From: Adiantum capillus-veneris
Lineage: Eukaryota; Streptophyta; Polypodiopsida; Polypodiales; Pteridaceae
Assembly: GCA_014529385.2 (NCBI GenBank)
Contig: CM043949.1
Span: 108,251,977 to 108,315,976 of the forward strand
Length of the DNA stretch: 64,000 nucleotides
Direction: 5' to 3'
Of the stretch, positions 34,066-47,639 are shown in pieces; within the stretch, counting starts at the first letter, position 1; every line of letters starts with the position of its first letter. Made by a program: the position numbers and the translations under genes. The notes below the pieces were generated by a model. It searched no databases and was not told where the DNA came from. It worked only from the letters and a program-made list of their open reading frames with translations.

Positions 34066-34108
<43 letters not shown>
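33838..34108. repeat. G25-(GA)n and (CT)n-C47 tracts
   Basis: A G25 run (33838-33862) passes into (GA)n to 33888. After 150 bp of unique sequence the mirror arrangement appears: (CT)n at 34045-34060, then a nearly pure C tract to 34108 with one T. The two blocks are inverted relative to each other. Confidence 0.95.
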
Positions 34109-34109
<1 letters not shown>

Positions 34110-34829
34110 CCCTCCCCCCTTTTCCACTAAAAGATGAAGAGGATGTTCTAAGATTCTATATAAAACAAATGAAAAAGTCGTTTTGGACACCTACTCAAGT
34201 TGTGGACGGATGCAATCTTTTTTTGGTTCTTTGTAATATAAACCCACCTTCCACTAGTTTTTAGAAAAGGCGGAAGATCTTGGCCCCACCCCTTGTCTCG
34301 ATTTACACCAACCGGCAGACTCTCTTCCACTAGGAAGATAACCAATCATAATATGAAAAAGGTGTATTATGCCTTTGCATAAGATGAGATGGACTTCAAA
34401 TGGATGGTGATGTGGATGCTTGATTGGCATCTGGGTCCACCACATTTTAGGGCGGGGATATATATCCCATTCACATAAGCCAATCACATTATGGGCTTAT
34501 TGAGAAAAAAGCAAAAAAGCTTTCAAACTCTCAACCTCCTCTTAATGAAGCTATTGCTAGTTGCTTCGCCATATAGATTGTAAGACCTCTGGCAGACTAG
34601 AGGAGTTGGACCCTTGGCTCTCCATCCAAATACTCCTATAGAGGGCCCGTGGCCCTACCTCTTAGGAGCCCTTTCCACTCAAGCCACCCCTTTAGACTAG
34701 CTTTGAGCCTTTCTTTAAGCCAGTGGTTAACTCTTCTACCCTATTGCTAGGGATCTTATCGCTAGCATTAGGGTACTACTCGCTCCCTTTTCAAAATGTT
34801 TGTCCTGTTACTACTCCCCCCTTTTCAAA
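34109..34829. other. No gene recognised
   Basis: No domain found. A short duplication, CTCCCTTTTCAAAATGTTTGTCCTG / CCCCCTTTTCAAAGTGTTTTTGTCG (34788-34842) by pattern, lies at the right end and could mark an element boundary. Confidence 0.35.
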
Positions 34830-35790
34830 GTGTTTTTGTCGTTTAAAAAAAATGTTGGAAACCTCTTCTAGAGAGTTTGAATAGTTTCCAAGTGGCACCC
34901 TCCTCTAGATGGTCTTCCACTTAACAAGAACTTGACGGCAAACATGATATTGTGTGTAGGTAACTCTTGGGTATCCATGCTACGATTTGGTTTGTGTGTT
35001 GAACAGGCAAGAGTCTTGATGTAATATATCTACTAATATTCCTTGATCTATTATATTTTCCCCCTGATGTAATCATTGACATAAATGACTTACATGAGAT
35101 ACCAAATAAATTCTTGAGTGTGGAGGTAGCTCTAACGTAAAGGATACATCACCAATCCTTTGGACAAGTCCATAATACCTATGAGAAATTTTAGGTGCAT
35201 GCCCAATTTCAACCTTTCTGAATGCTCAATCACTTTGACAAAGACTTCATCTCCTTCCTTGAAGACTGTAGGACCACGCTTCTCATTTGCATACTTGCAG
35301 TGATGATCTTGAGCTTGTCTAATGTTTGTTATCTCAAGTACATGATAATGATCGTTATGGCATACTTATGATAATGATCTTGAGCTTGTCTAATGTTTAG
35401 ACATGCTTCCTTTAACATGGAAACATGATCTTGCAAAAAATACTTAACCTGATGATTTTTCACGGTAGCTAGCGCGCCAATCCCACTGTAACTGGAGATG
35501 TAGATTGATAACCATACATAATTATGAAGGGACTCTATCCCATGTACATATGCTTAGTACTATTGTGAAGAAAATCCAAAATTAGTCGATAATCTTCCCA
35601 TTTTGTCTGCTTATTGAATAACATATGCTTGTAGTATTTCTTCTAGCACTTGATTTATTCTTTCAGTCTGGCGATTTGTTTTTGGATTATCTGCTCTACT
35701 TAATTTTAACTGAGTACCCAAGGAGTCTTCAAAAATCTTTGTCAGTCTATATAGGGATTTCATTCACATCATCACATTAAGTGTGAAGTG
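34830..35790 (-). pseudogene. Chromovirus (Ty3/gypsy) integrase C-terminus and chromodomain remnant
   Basis: Minus-strand translation, across several frame changes, gives in order: DSLGTQLKLSRADNPKT then TERINQVLEEILQAYV (about 35740-35630), the conserved integrase-core end; FFTIVL-like and FIIMYGYQS segments; a GPTVFKEGDEVFVKV block with LKLG (about 35280-35190); IGDVSFTLELPPHSRIYLV and HVS (about 35150-35070), the integrase C-terminal module; and VLVKWKTI with an ATWK continuation (about 34930-34890), a chromodomain-like end. Stops are frequent. Integrase would insert element cDNA; this copy is dead. Confidence 0.7.
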
Positions 35791-36382
35791 GTAATAACTC
35801 ATGTTATTAACCCCCTCAAAACATGTTAATGTCATAAAATCTAATATCTAACTTTTCAAATGATTTTCTCATGTTAAACTGATTATTTGATAAGGGAAGA
35901 TAAAGGGCAACAAGAGTTAGAATATAGATAAGTACCTCTAGACCTATCTCAACAAGGGACCAAAGGGAGAGATGGTTACATCTCAATAGGGGTCCAAAAG
36001 GAGAATATGGTCTACCAAAGAGCAATGTGCAATAAGTGCTTCTAGACTTATCTCAAAAAGGGACCAAGAGGAGAGATGATTGCATCTCACTAGGGGTCAC
36101 AAAAGGAGATAGTCTACTAAAGAGAAATGTGCAACCTAAAAGGTTAGTGTTAAAAGTCCTAAGCCATATGACCATTAGTTAAGAATTATGACCAACATTA
36201 AACCTTAGGTAAGCTAGGGATATGCTTGAGGTGCTTGATGACTAAAGTTCTTGAGGTAATGTGTTTGATTACTAAGGTGCTTGAGGTAAGGTGTCTATTG
36301 ACTAAGGAGTTTGAGGTGCTTAAGTCAAAAAGCATGCCATAAAAGAGGGGGTGTCCTATCTCTTCAGAGATGAGAGAGAACA

Positions 36383-36590
36383 CATACTACAAGAGGTTCT
36401 TCATATTAGCGACACTAGGAGTGCGACGCTCAAATGTGAAAATCCACGGTGTCGCTATGCTCGTCGCTATGTCCACTGTAATACTCGTATGCTCGTCGCT
36501 ATGTCCATTGTTATACTATTTGTTGTGTAGCGACGTGCATAGCAATGGGCATAACGATGCCGACAGGGGTAAAAAAATAAATCGATAGCA
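36383..36590 (+). repeat. CACTA left terminus and subterminal repeats
   Basis: CTACAAGAGGTT followed by several copies of a GTCGCTATG or GCGAC motif in both orientations (TCGTCGCTATGTCCA occurs twice, about 36459 and 36495). Such subterminal repeats bind the CACTA accessory transposase in known elements. Confidence 0.65.
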
Positions 36591-36650
36591 CTAAAAACTT
36601 AGACTCAGATTTGAGTTTCAGCTCTCTCGATTTACAGGTATACCCATGCC

Positions 36651-36749
36651 GCTCTCTCTCTCTCTCTCTCTCCACACACACACACACACAAGAGGAGAGG
36701 AAGGAGAGCCAGGTATGCTCCTTCCCTCTCCTCCCTCTCATGTTCCCTT

Positions 36750-36814
<65 letters not shown>

Positions 36815-36815
36815 T

Positions 36816-36858
<43 letters not shown>

Positions 36859-37145
36859 AAACAAAGAGAGAGAGAGATAGAGAGAGAGGGAGAAAGCAAA
36901 GAGTGAGGAGACAAAGATAAGGGAAGAAAACAAAGAGAGAGATATAGATTAAAAAAATAGAGAAAATAAGCAATGAAATGCTAGATTAAACGTTTTAAAA
37001 TCTCAAAATGATTTATGAGGCCAATCCGATAAGCTCCTTGTGGATCGAATTGTCCAAGAAAATAGTGCATTGGTCGGTGAAGAGCTTCGTCATGTCTGTC
37101 TTTGTAAATAGACGGACTATGACATATCTAGATAAAGAGAGAGGG

Positions 37146-37215
<70 letters not shown>
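36651..37215. repeat. Cluster of CT/CA/GT/GA microsatellites, including a large perfect hairpin
   Basis: 36752-36858 reads (CT)n(CA)n, a TTG centre, then (TG)n(AG)n: the right half is the reverse complement of the left, giving a hairpin of about 50-bp arms. A shorter CT-CA block is at 36651-36691 and a (GA)n at 37152-37215. Confidence 0.95.
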
Positions 37216-37217
<2 letters not shown>

Positions 37218-37526
37218 GACATAGTTTTAAGATTTAGTTTTTATATTTTAAGTTAGAGTTTAGGTTTATATTTAATATAAGAGCTTTGGGGTTAGGTTTA
37301 GGGTTTAACTCAAGTTTCAAGGTTTAGAGCTGAAGAAGAGGCCCAACCATCTCTCTCTATTTTGTAGAGCTTAAAGGTGTTTGCAGATAATTAGCTTTGG
37401 AATGTTCAAAGGGTAGGCAACAACACTTGCTGCTAAAAGCGTTCTCCATCTGTTGAGCTTGAGTGATGGAAGAGAAAAGTGGATAACTCAAGACTTTCAC
37501 AACATATCAAATTGGCTTGTGTGTGA

Positions 37527-37529
<3 letters not shown>

Positions 37530-37607
<78 letters not shown>
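37530..37607. repeat. (GT)n microsatellite
   Basis: About 39 uninterrupted GT units. Confidence 0.98.
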
Positions 37608-37611
<4 letters not shown>

Positions 37612-39657
37612 TCAGTATGAAAAATCCCTTCATAATTGAACCATACTTAGACAATTGTATTACATAATATATTAAATCACAATATTTTAAAATAAAATGT
37701 CATAAAACTCAATTAACATCTCATATACAGCAATACATCATTCCGTATCTAATGGATAATACAGTTATTTAGATTAAAAAATTGATCTCTAATCATTACA
37801 AATTGATATCTTAATGTTGTATCACTGTGTGTCGACCCTTTGGGATAAGCTTCCACTACATCTACATGGAGAAGGATCCAGCTGTTACCTGCATCCATAC
37901 AACAATACTCAGTTAGAACTGGTTATGTTTGTGCATTTTGCAGGTGTCGACACTGGATCCAGTTGTCATCCATGTCACACCTATAGACCTAGTTTACAAC
38001 TTACCCTTAGGGTTTGACTATTAAGTTAAGTTAATATTTCAAGTAAGATAACCTCTAAATGTATATGCATGTGTATCCCAATACTCACCGAGCTCTCTTA
38101 AAAACTACTAGTGTTAATTCCCATGTATGATGCAAATACCTCTAGCTTTAACAATCAATGTAGAACACCTGGAAAAAATTGGACAGCACTTCCTTTGTAA
38201 CTTGAGTAGTATTTCAAAAAAAAACCCAGTTAATGCCATCTCCCTACGAGATCCTCCACAGGAGGTTTACGGCGTCAAGAACTAAAATATACCTTATGTA
38301 TCAAAAACTAGCAGTATATCACATGTTACATGCTCAAAAATATGGTATCATCCTCAAAACATATTAGAGTAATATATTCTGCAAGTAATTCAAAGCTCTA
38401 TGAACTCGACCTCTTGTGAGGAACTCAACAAGAGGATTTTGATTAATACAAAAATCATAAGTAGTGTCAATTTTACCAGAGATTTTGTCTACGCCTGGTC
38501 TTTGCCACCATCTATACAACAACTTAACTATCATTGTCACTTTAGTGCAAGCTTACATCAATCCAAAAAGTACTTCTGGGCTGGTTCAAGTTAATTGTAT
38601 AGAGATCGAATTTCCATTTCTTGCTTGAAGTGAAGTAATCAAAATCTTAATAGGTAGAAAATACCACCTATCTAACCAAAAATGAGCAAAGTCTTGTATT
38701 GTGACGAATGAATCTACTCACATGTTAGCTAGACATATGTCCTACTACCTGACAACCTTGTACGTTCATATTTCATGAAATTTCGGCAGCATCTCCCGTG
38801 TATTTTGAATAAAATTTCAAAACATCTCCAATAAACTATACCATCTCATCAAGAGACCCTCATAGGAGGATTCAGGTCCAAGTCTCTTTACCATAATGCT
38901 TTTAACACTTTATTCCTTTATGATAGTTTGAAATCCTCAAAGAATTACACTTCCAACGCATGCAGCATAAAAAAGGTTCAAAGTAGGTGAAAACCAATCG
39001 AGGTTTGAATAGGGAAACCAATCCAGATTTAGATACTCTTCAAATAAGATGCATAAATCCTCATTCAAAGCAGGTTCTTAACAAAACTTGTTTGCCTTGC
39101 TTTTCAATCGTAAAACAAAAATCAAATGGTCATACTAGTCTATCCGTACCAAGAGCTATCATGTTCAAGTTTTTACAAGCAAATGTGCACAGTAAAATAC
39201 ATTCAAGTAAATTAAAAAATATTTTCCTACTTCATTTTTATTGATAGTAACAATTTACCAGAACCATTCTAAATAGGTGACAATCACCTACCTGATGTTG
39301 CGCGTATACCAGATGTGTGAGAATGTCTCTATTGCGAGTCGATTTCCAAAGTAATGTGCTTTGATAGCTTCGTGATTTCCTCTCGTGTGTGTAGGTGGTT
39401 GTTGCATATTTCCCTTATGGTAGATAGAGAGCCACTTATTGCAGTTCAGGCCTAATCATTGAAACAGCCTTTCTTTTCAAGCCAAGTCCAAAGAAGACAC
39501 ATCGAGAGAGGGTGAGAGCTTATCGGTATGCCTTCATTCCAGAACCTCACTGCAAGCTCGTGCGGTTTGTTGAGTGGGTATGCAGACCTGGAGGACCACA
39601 ACACCCGTGCGGCATGACAAGAGCACCTGAGAAAGAGTGCGAAGCTTTCAAAGGGTG

Positions 39658-39658
<1 letters not shown>
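37608..39658. other. No gene recognised
   Basis: AT-rich DNA with short, unrelated frames. Two passages (about 38160-38290 and 38755-38880) share wording such as CCAGT/CCCGTGT...ATTTCAAAA and ATCATCTC...GAGACCCTC, so they may be diverged copies of one repeat. Confidence 0.35.
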
Positions 39659-39734
<76 letters not shown>

Positions 39735-39890
39735 TGATTTGAAAGGCCAAGAGGCATACTCAGCTATTTCAACGAGGTCGACAACAATACGGCTGAAAAA
39801 CAGCTTATATCCCATAAGTATTATCAAACAGACTGAAACCCACTCAACGCTATGTGTGTGTGTGTGTGTGTGTGCACGCGCGCGTGCACG
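39659..39890. repeat. (GT)n microsatellites with a CG-rich flank
   Basis: GT units at 39659-39731 and 39853-39873; the second runs into alternating GCACGCGCGCGTGCACGC, a Z-DNA-prone stretch. Confidence 0.95.
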
Positions 39891-40224
39891 CATGCCCATA
39901 TGCACTGAGAACAATACCTAATCAAGTAGAGACTCCAATAGGTTGAGAGCACAGCAGGGAGAGATATGGCTTGGACCCCAGGGGTATGCAAATCTGCTCC
40001 TCACAAGGGTGTCGTTGTTGCTGACATAGATCAACACTAGGCCTAATTGATGTTGGCAAGGAGCACCTGCTGCTCACACAATGGAAGACGATCATAGAAC
40101 GTAGGAAAGGTATGGTGTATGGGACAAAGCTCGAGAGCAAAAGAGGGGGATAAGGGGGGCAATTATAAAAGAAAGTGCTCTACTTCAGTGTTGCATGCTA
40201 CTGAGCCCTCTCACGCACGCGCGT

Positions 40225-43015
40225 TCACGTGTGTGTGTTGAGTGGTTCCTCTTGCTCAATCTCAGCTTCTGCGCACTCTCTGAGCCAGGTTGTGTTTTTT
40301 ATGACCCAAAAAGGGCAATAATTTATATTTTTGAATCTTTTTATATCTCTATGTTTGATGGCACAGATATCTTCAATTTCTAGTAGAACAAAATTTAAGC
40401 AATGGGTGATATCATTCGTAACACAAGAGAACAGGCTTTTGGAAGTGTCAGAAATCCATCTAAATTTATGCTTGTGACTCTTATATGTTAGGAAGAGTAC
40501 AGGAATTTTCACAGACTTAGGACAATAACCAAATCCTGATAATTCATTATTTAATGTTGTAGCTACACAAAGCGGAGAGTTTTCAAGTTTAAGAAAGTCC
40601 TTACTATTAAGTCTTGAATTGGCAGCCTCGAATGCTAATCTTTTACATATAAAGGAAGCCATATTTGAGGCTTTGTCTAAGCCAATAATGAGCCATTTCT
40701 TTTTTGAGTCAGAAATAGAGGTCTTAATTTTAGGCATAAGCCAGGTAGTATTAGTGCTTAGCCATACTTGTGGCATAAGACTGATCTTTTTCCAAAAAAT
40801 CCCTTTGAGTGTTGAGGTAAGTTGGAAGTGAACTTCCTCCTCCAATTGGAGTTTTAAGGCCAAGTCGGCCAGGCATTCAAGTAGCGCCAATAAGGCACTT
40901 TGAGGATTTAGTGGAAAAGGAGGAATATGATTCAAGCCTTTACTCAAGAGGCTTCTTACCTGTGCATTTGAAATGATTTCTAAGTTAAACGTACACACAT
41001 GTAATCCAAAGTCAGTGAAGCTTTTACAGAATTTCTAAAATAGATGACAAGAATAGATAGGCATCTCATTGTTATGGAGAAATTCATTTGAATAAAAAAG
41101 ATTCTTAATAGGCGGCGAGTATTTCCATCCAATCATCACATCTTTTAGTAATAAATTTGATCCAAAAATTTGTCCAAAACATTCTAAGAAAATAGCTTGG
41201 GGAGTAACGAAATCCAAAATCTTGCTAGTGAACAAGCAATGTGAAAATCTTATTACATGCTTCTTCCTTTGGAGGTAGGTAAAGTCTTCCACATGCATTC
41301 CTTCGTACCTGCATATTACATATCCAAAAGGTTTCTGATTGGTAGGTTTCTTCCCCGTCCTCTCACAAAACTTCTACCTCTCCCTCTTCCAAACGCAGAT
41401 TCACTTGAGGAGGGAGTTAAGAAAGAGGTGTAAGACACCGCCGGCGAGATAAGAGTATTAGGTCGTTTGGAAACTTGAGATTCATCATCTTCAATATTTG
41501 GTTTGATTTTCCCAACCATACTTTTGATACCTTTAAAGCCGCCATAAGTGGTAAGCAGAGTACCACACCCATCCGATCCAAGCTCTTCAAGTGTGTCACA
41601 CATAATTGATCTGTAATGAATAAAGGCAATTTGCGCTAAGACCAGATCCTTAGCTTGTCCACCAAGCCAAGAGCAAAAGAGGGAAAGGTGAAATCCCTCT
41701 GCTTTGTCGGGAAAGATACTAGGCAGATTGTTGAGTGCGTACCAAATAGCATGGTCAAACCAAATTATGCTTCACTCACAAGCAGCTTTGGGGTCTAAGA
41801 ATCTGCACGCACACTTAAGGTAAGGCCTGAACACATTCCACACTGTCTCAGTGTAGTAATCAGCATTAGTTTTACTAAAGGTCATTACTCCTTTAGTTCT
41901 TGCATATAAACCTGTATTAGAACTACATTTTTTATCATCAAGGAAACACATATGAATGGAGCTTTAATCAGATCCCCTTTGTCCAAGAGCTGGATCCCTT
42001 TAAGAACTTTAAGTTTGCATTCCTCAATAGTAGCAGGGGCCAGGTTGGCAAGGAAGACCCAGGTTTCCATAGAAATGGGTGCAAGAAATCCTTTATTCGG
42101 GAACATCCACAACCTGTGCTCTACCCCCAAGGATTCTACCTCAATTTGTCATGAAGGTAAAAAGGGAAAGGCCCTAGAGACTTTCGGTACCATGTCCAAA
42201 AGCGAAGCTTCACTGAGTGAACAAAGGTCCTTCTGAAATTCTTTTACCACTTCTAATGCAGCTGCATCTCTACAAAAGAGGCTATTCGGTGGAGGGACTG
42301 TAGGCGTAGAGGGAGCCGTAACAAAGATAGGACTAAGCCCGCAAAATTTTCTAAGAAGATTGGAAAGTTCAGAGCCTTTGGAAGAGAAAGATGCTAAGTC
42401 TTGAATATGGGCTTTGGAAAGACCAGCCAGATTAGAAGTAAACTCCATCAAAAGGTTGATACCATCATATTTATTCTTAACAAGGAGGGCTAGTACTTTT
42501 ACCCATTGGTGAAATGAAATAAGCTGAACAAGAGACAGACTAGACTCCTTCGAAGCATCGTAAATTAAGGCATAGGCTTCTGTATCTTGTATACATTTTA
42601 GTACAAGAAGAGAAGCAAGGGAAAGGGGTTCCACAAGAAGAGCGAGCCCTTGAGAAAGGGAAACAATTTGCAAAATTTTCAGTCGTTAGAATTCCATAGA
42701 ATTGTCAGAGAAGTGTAGACCTGATGATCTAACACATAGAGTTACATCTTTTTGAATTTTACAGCCCTATGTAGATAAGGCCTAATCCTAAGTGAGATAT
42801 TAGGGAAGGTCTTTTCTATTTCTTTAGCGAGTCGTAACTTCTCCGAAATCAGAGCTCTTTTTTCTGGATCAGAGCAGACTTTAATTCTTGCAGTGAGCTT
42901 TCCCAAAACCTGGTAAACAGAAGTAATAGCTTGTGAAATGATAGTATTTAAAGTAAAGTGAGAACGAGAATCATGAATATAGAGTGGAGTGGTAGTGCTA
43001 GCAACCTTTCACAGT
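40225..43015 (-). pseudogene. Penelope-like reverse transcriptase ORF, 5' part only, truncated
   Basis: Minus-strand blocks in one order: KVCSDPEKRALISEKLRLAK (about 42880-42820); a long open frame 42673-42149; a Gly-Arg box GRGRGRSFVRGRGRNL (about 41390-41340); QVRSLLSKGLNHIPPFPLNP (about 40950-40890); WLIIGLDKASNMASFICKRL (about 40710-40640); then FLTYKSHKHKFRWISDTSKS (about 40490-40430). The LLSKGL.(F/H)(I/C)P motif, the DKA block and the K.HK..FR start of the RT core resemble Penelope-like elements. The frame ends at 40225 before any YADD catalytic box, so the copy is truncated. I see no GIY-YIG domain. It lies inside the CACTA element and is therefore a passenger or later insertion. Confidence 0.5.
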
Positions 43016-43645
43016 CAGGTTAAAAAGAACCACGGAGACTGTGTGATAGCACCCCAGCCTACTAGAGTATAATAAATTATACTATAATATGCGAATATTT
43101 CTAGAGTCATAGTCTGAGAGAGATCAACAACCAAGTCAATCTCTCTTTTGCGTTTATTGTGTGTGTAGCAGTTCTAAATCTATATATATAAACGCAAACG
43201 AACACTAACTGTTCATAGACCAACAATTCTAGAAAAGTACAATGGATTTGAAAATAAATTTTGTACAAGGTAATTTATTTGCATTTGAAAATAAATTTTG
43301 TACAAGGTAATGAAGAAAACAGAATATAGCTCGGGAAACCGCGAGCCCAAAGTCTGGGAACTTTTGCTTCACATTTAAAGATCCTCCATATGTTAAGAAC
43401 AAAATGTTTTAATCAAGAAAGGTAGCCCTCACCTGCACCCATAGCCACAAGAAAACAATTCGTTAGCACGTGATTGTACGCAGGTGATGCTCGGCATCCC
43501 AGTTGTTATCCATGTCACCATTAAAAAAAACACACAGTTCTTAATTTGTATTTTGTTTTTTTTTTTTAAAAGTTCCTTGGCTTTTTTGCCAAACTGAAAA
43601 AGGAGAGTAAAAACCCCTTAGAGCAGCTATATATCAGGTTATTTC

Positions 43646-43687
<42 letters not shown>

Positions 43688-46600
43688 TAAAAAACTTTCT
43701 TTGTCAAACCTAAGAATATAGGAGATTTTTTAGGTAGATTAATGAAAGAAACTTCTTCTTTAATCAGACTGGAGAGAATTTTCCTCTATAGAGGTAGCAC
43801 AAGAAATCTCGAGCGAGATCTTAGTTAATAAAGGACCACCTCTTCCATATAGTTTGAAGTATAGAAAAAACTATCTTTTGAAACAAATCTTCCTTTAAGA
43901 ACCCTTATATAAACAAGCTGAGATATTCCAAAAAACTAAGAATTTACCAATTTACAAACCAGAGCTCCCCTATTTTTTTTTAAAAGATTTTATATTCACT
44001 TCCTTTTCGAAAGAAATATCTATGTTATTATGTCATGTCTGACATACTATAGCTTAAGCCAGCTATACCTTGTCTTTCATACCATAATCCCCATAGACAA
44101 CTCAGTACCTAGAGCCAGCTCAGCCCTCGTTTGAGAACGACAAGACATAAGAGTAACAGCCCGGACCAGCTAAAAGGACAAAAAAATTACTTTCCTCTTA
44201 GTATTGAGAACATTTTAAACCAACTAATTAGAAGCTTTTAGTTGTATGTATTGTTAGATGTTAGGTAAAGACCAGCTCTTATATACTTGAGTGATACTAA
44301 GAAGCGAGCACATGATGGTAAGCATATTTCATCGAATATCCGAGGTTCAAACTAACCAAGGCCAGCAAAAATTCGTCACATGCTGAATCAGTGACCATTT
44401 ACCCGAATCTTTCACTAAACATCCTAGTATGTAATGTAACAAAAAAATCAAGTAAATTTGATACCAACATTTTACTACCACAGTCCGGTCTGAGATGCAA
44501 CTCACTTTCTACAGAATATCTAAAGGCAGGTCAACATATCCAAAGCCAGTTTTTTGCGACTTTAATATATCTATTAGCCAATACACTAAGATAGGTATCT
44601 GCACTAGAAAAAATCAATCTCAATAGTAGGTGATGTAATACGGTAAAAAAGGTCAAGTCAATTTTCACAAACCAATATTTACTCCCACACTAGGATATGT
44701 AATGTCACATACTACCTACAGAGTATCAAAAGACAGGGCACCAATTTCCGAAATCAGTACATAATGACCTCTTTAGCCGAAAAAATATGCACCTTAGCTA
44801 GAACCCAAAACGGTCCGGGGTCTTATCCACTTACCCATGGTACCAAGACCTGTAGTATTACAACTGCCCAAACAATTTTCATACCAATCTTATACACCCA
44901 ATACAGCTCACTTTTTTTGAATTTCTAATTTATTTTAAAACCAACAGTATCCTTTTCATTACACCTACTGCGTAGCAATTCTACAAAAAATCACATCATC
45001 AGCCATATACAAACACTTTCCCTTTAACTTCCGCACCTTCTTATACTCAATGCAGCCCATTGTTATGATAAAAAACATTTTTACAGCCAATCATTCGGAA
45101 AACCGACCCATAAGGGAATCGATAGTTCTCAGTTTAACATGAGCCATTAGCAATTCTTCTCATAACCTGGATGGGCCATTTACCAGATCTAGTTACATTT
45201 TATTAAAAAAAACAGAGCCTAATTAATGGATTCAAAGCTTTACCCTTTACAAGATTCCAGTATATTAAACAAAGCCACAAAAATCCGGCTCACAGTATCT
45301 TTTAGCAGTCTTAAGAGCAAAAAAAAATTCTTGTTAACTTGTAGATTAGGAGCCGGCGAAGCCTCCACTATCACCTTCTCAAACTTTTTTGGCATTTTGA
45401 GCTTACAGCAGTCAGCAAGTATACACTCACACAATTTTGAACAGACACACACACACAAATGATAACAGATCATGATGCTAAGTGAGTTAGAGAACTCACC
45501 TAATGAGTTATTTATACATGTTGACGCCTATCTGCACACGACGTGACACCAGGTTGTACAAGTCACCTCAAATCGAGGTTGCCAGTTAGGGCAAATCCTC
45601 AGGGACTACCCATAGCTCAAGATCCGGAGCTTACAGGCCATATCGCACTACATCTGCTCCCCTATTCGGATGCAGATACCCCCCCAGTACAGGTGGTAGC
45701 ATGCAGCAAGAGGCACGACCTTTTAATGCAGAGAGTACCAAGAATAACCCTTATAGAGAGATACAATGTCAAAAAAATGTAAAAAGCAAGGACAGGCCAT
45801 ACTTATCCACCACATCCCATGGTAACAAAATAAAAGTCTCTTCCCATAGTTGGTATCTGGTCCAATTTGTATTATCTAGCCTTGGATGAAAATCCACTGC
45901 AGTTTACACATATTTCACAAACCTTACAGTAGGCTCATGACATACAGCTATCCACTAGGATAAGTTTTTCAAGTGTTGATTTTACAGGTGAGAGATTACT
46001 CAATATCAGATAGTCTCTACTATTTTTTCTGATGTGGGTCTATAAAAGATAAGTGTTATTTTACAAAAGACCGAGTCCAGAATAACTTTTCCAGAGTAAG
46101 AAACACCAGTTAGTGTGCTTCCTGGGTGTATCAAACATATTATGGCATATAGTCAAGAACAGATTTTTACGATAGCAAACTGCACATCTTTATCAGTCAA
46201 ATGACTCTTCCCGGAAAGCAACTTTACTTCGTTATGAGCTTCATCTATTTCCGCAGTTAGGAACAATTGTTTCCCAAACTAAGTGGTGGACATATCAGGA
46301 CCGATTAACGCGTGTGACACTTTGGGGTCGCGAGCATTTCAGAAACAATATCAGATTGGTAATGGTTTCTGAGGCACTGGGCCTAGGGCCACAGTATTAT
46401 TACATTGAGCATTCAATAAAGCCACGTTTTTCAGATCGGTTATACCTGCTAGCCCAGTTTCTACCTCCTCATAAGATTTTCTTGTACCGTAGTTATGGTC
46501 ATCAACTAAGAGGATATTTTAATAGTACTACCCGTACTCGGGAGTATGGGGTAGCCTTGGCGACTCGTGTCCTACCTTTAGCTGAGCGTCCAAACACTTG

Positions 46601-47100
46601 CTTTTACTGTGACACCTGTTTGTGTGATCATGTAATGGGTGGTTTAATAGAGATGTAGATGAAAGGCTCCTGAAATAATCATCAGCTAAGCTTTTTTGTC
46701 CAGTGAAGGATATTGTGTGTGTGTGTATTGCTACAGCTAAGCAAGAGGCAAAGGGGTTTCATCCACTACATGCATTGTCATGTAGACATGGGTGTGTAGA
46801 TTTCTCGTACCCATAGATATAGGCATTGACCAATAAATACAAGAATATACCCCGATGGTTCTGATCTCCGTGCACCTCTAGACCAAGGTGTGCGGAGATC
46901 GGACATGGCTAGAGAATTTGAGGTAGTTTACAATGTGATCTATGGTTTCTTGATTGTGAGGGAGATTAAGAGAGAGAGAGAGAGATAAGAGAAGGAGGAT
47001 GCCAATAGAAAATTAAATTTATGTTCAAGTTATAAGGTTTTTACATTCATTATGAGTAGTGACGAACAATGTGGTGTCCTTGTAATCAATGCAAACATGT
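43016..47100. other. AT-rich unassigned DNA with one orphan open frame
   Basis: Contains a (TA)n run at 43649-43683. The only frame with protein-like composition is 46314-46658 (114 residues, ending in CFYCDTCLCDHVMGG), which I do not recognise. No RNA gene recognised. Confidence 0.4.
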
Positions 47101-47289
47101 TGTGCGACGAACACGACGTGTTTCTTTGTAGCACGTTTGCGAGTTTGGCGAGTTTGATCCATCTATTATAGATCAATTTGTTGCCATTTACAACTCGTTG
47201 GACTCTGACGTTGGTCAACAAACAACAATCTTGCAACTCAATAGCCGTGTTCGCAGATGCTTGGTCAAGTAGCATCCATGAGGCCACAA

Positions 47290-47575
47290 GATGTAGCCTC
47301 TGACAACTAAAAGGGTGATCATGTAGACCAGATTCCCAATGAGGCTATGTTTGAGCCCGAGATCGATGAAATAATCAAGACGTTCTTAGATTCAGAAAGG
47401 CTTCTATGTCATGGCATGAAAAGTGAAGCCGATACGCCATTGTATGATGGAGCATGTGTCTCTAGATTGAAGGTGCTCCTGGTTCTTCTCAACATGCAGA
47501 CAAAGTTTGGATGGAGTGACACCAGCTTCATAGCACTTTTCAGGTGTTCTATTTCAACGTGTTTACTTAAATAAA
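47290..47575 (+). pseudogene. TNP2-like CACTA transposase, N-terminal fragment
   Basis: DTPLYDGACVSRLKVLLVLL then NMQTKFGWSDTSFIALF matches the conserved N-terminal block of TNPD/TNP2 transposases (PLYPGC...LLxLKxKxGWSxxSF). The frame ends at 47574, and the catalytic core that should follow is missing: the next recognisable sequence, from 47730, is already the C-terminal part. The active protein would cut CACTA ends. Confidence 0.65.
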
Positions 47576-47639
47576 AACTCTAAATGTATAATGATCCGAT
47601 AGATTACTTACACAAGTGTACCGCTGGTATCAGAGTCCC

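Noticed and set aside
37262-37325. TTTAGGGTTT-like telomere repeat
   Set aside because: Only one or two irregular units (GGTTTAGGGTTTAA); not an interstitial telomere array.
43016-46300. Organelle DNA insertion
   Set aside because: The AT-rich text suggested it, but I recognised no mitochondrial or plastid gene.
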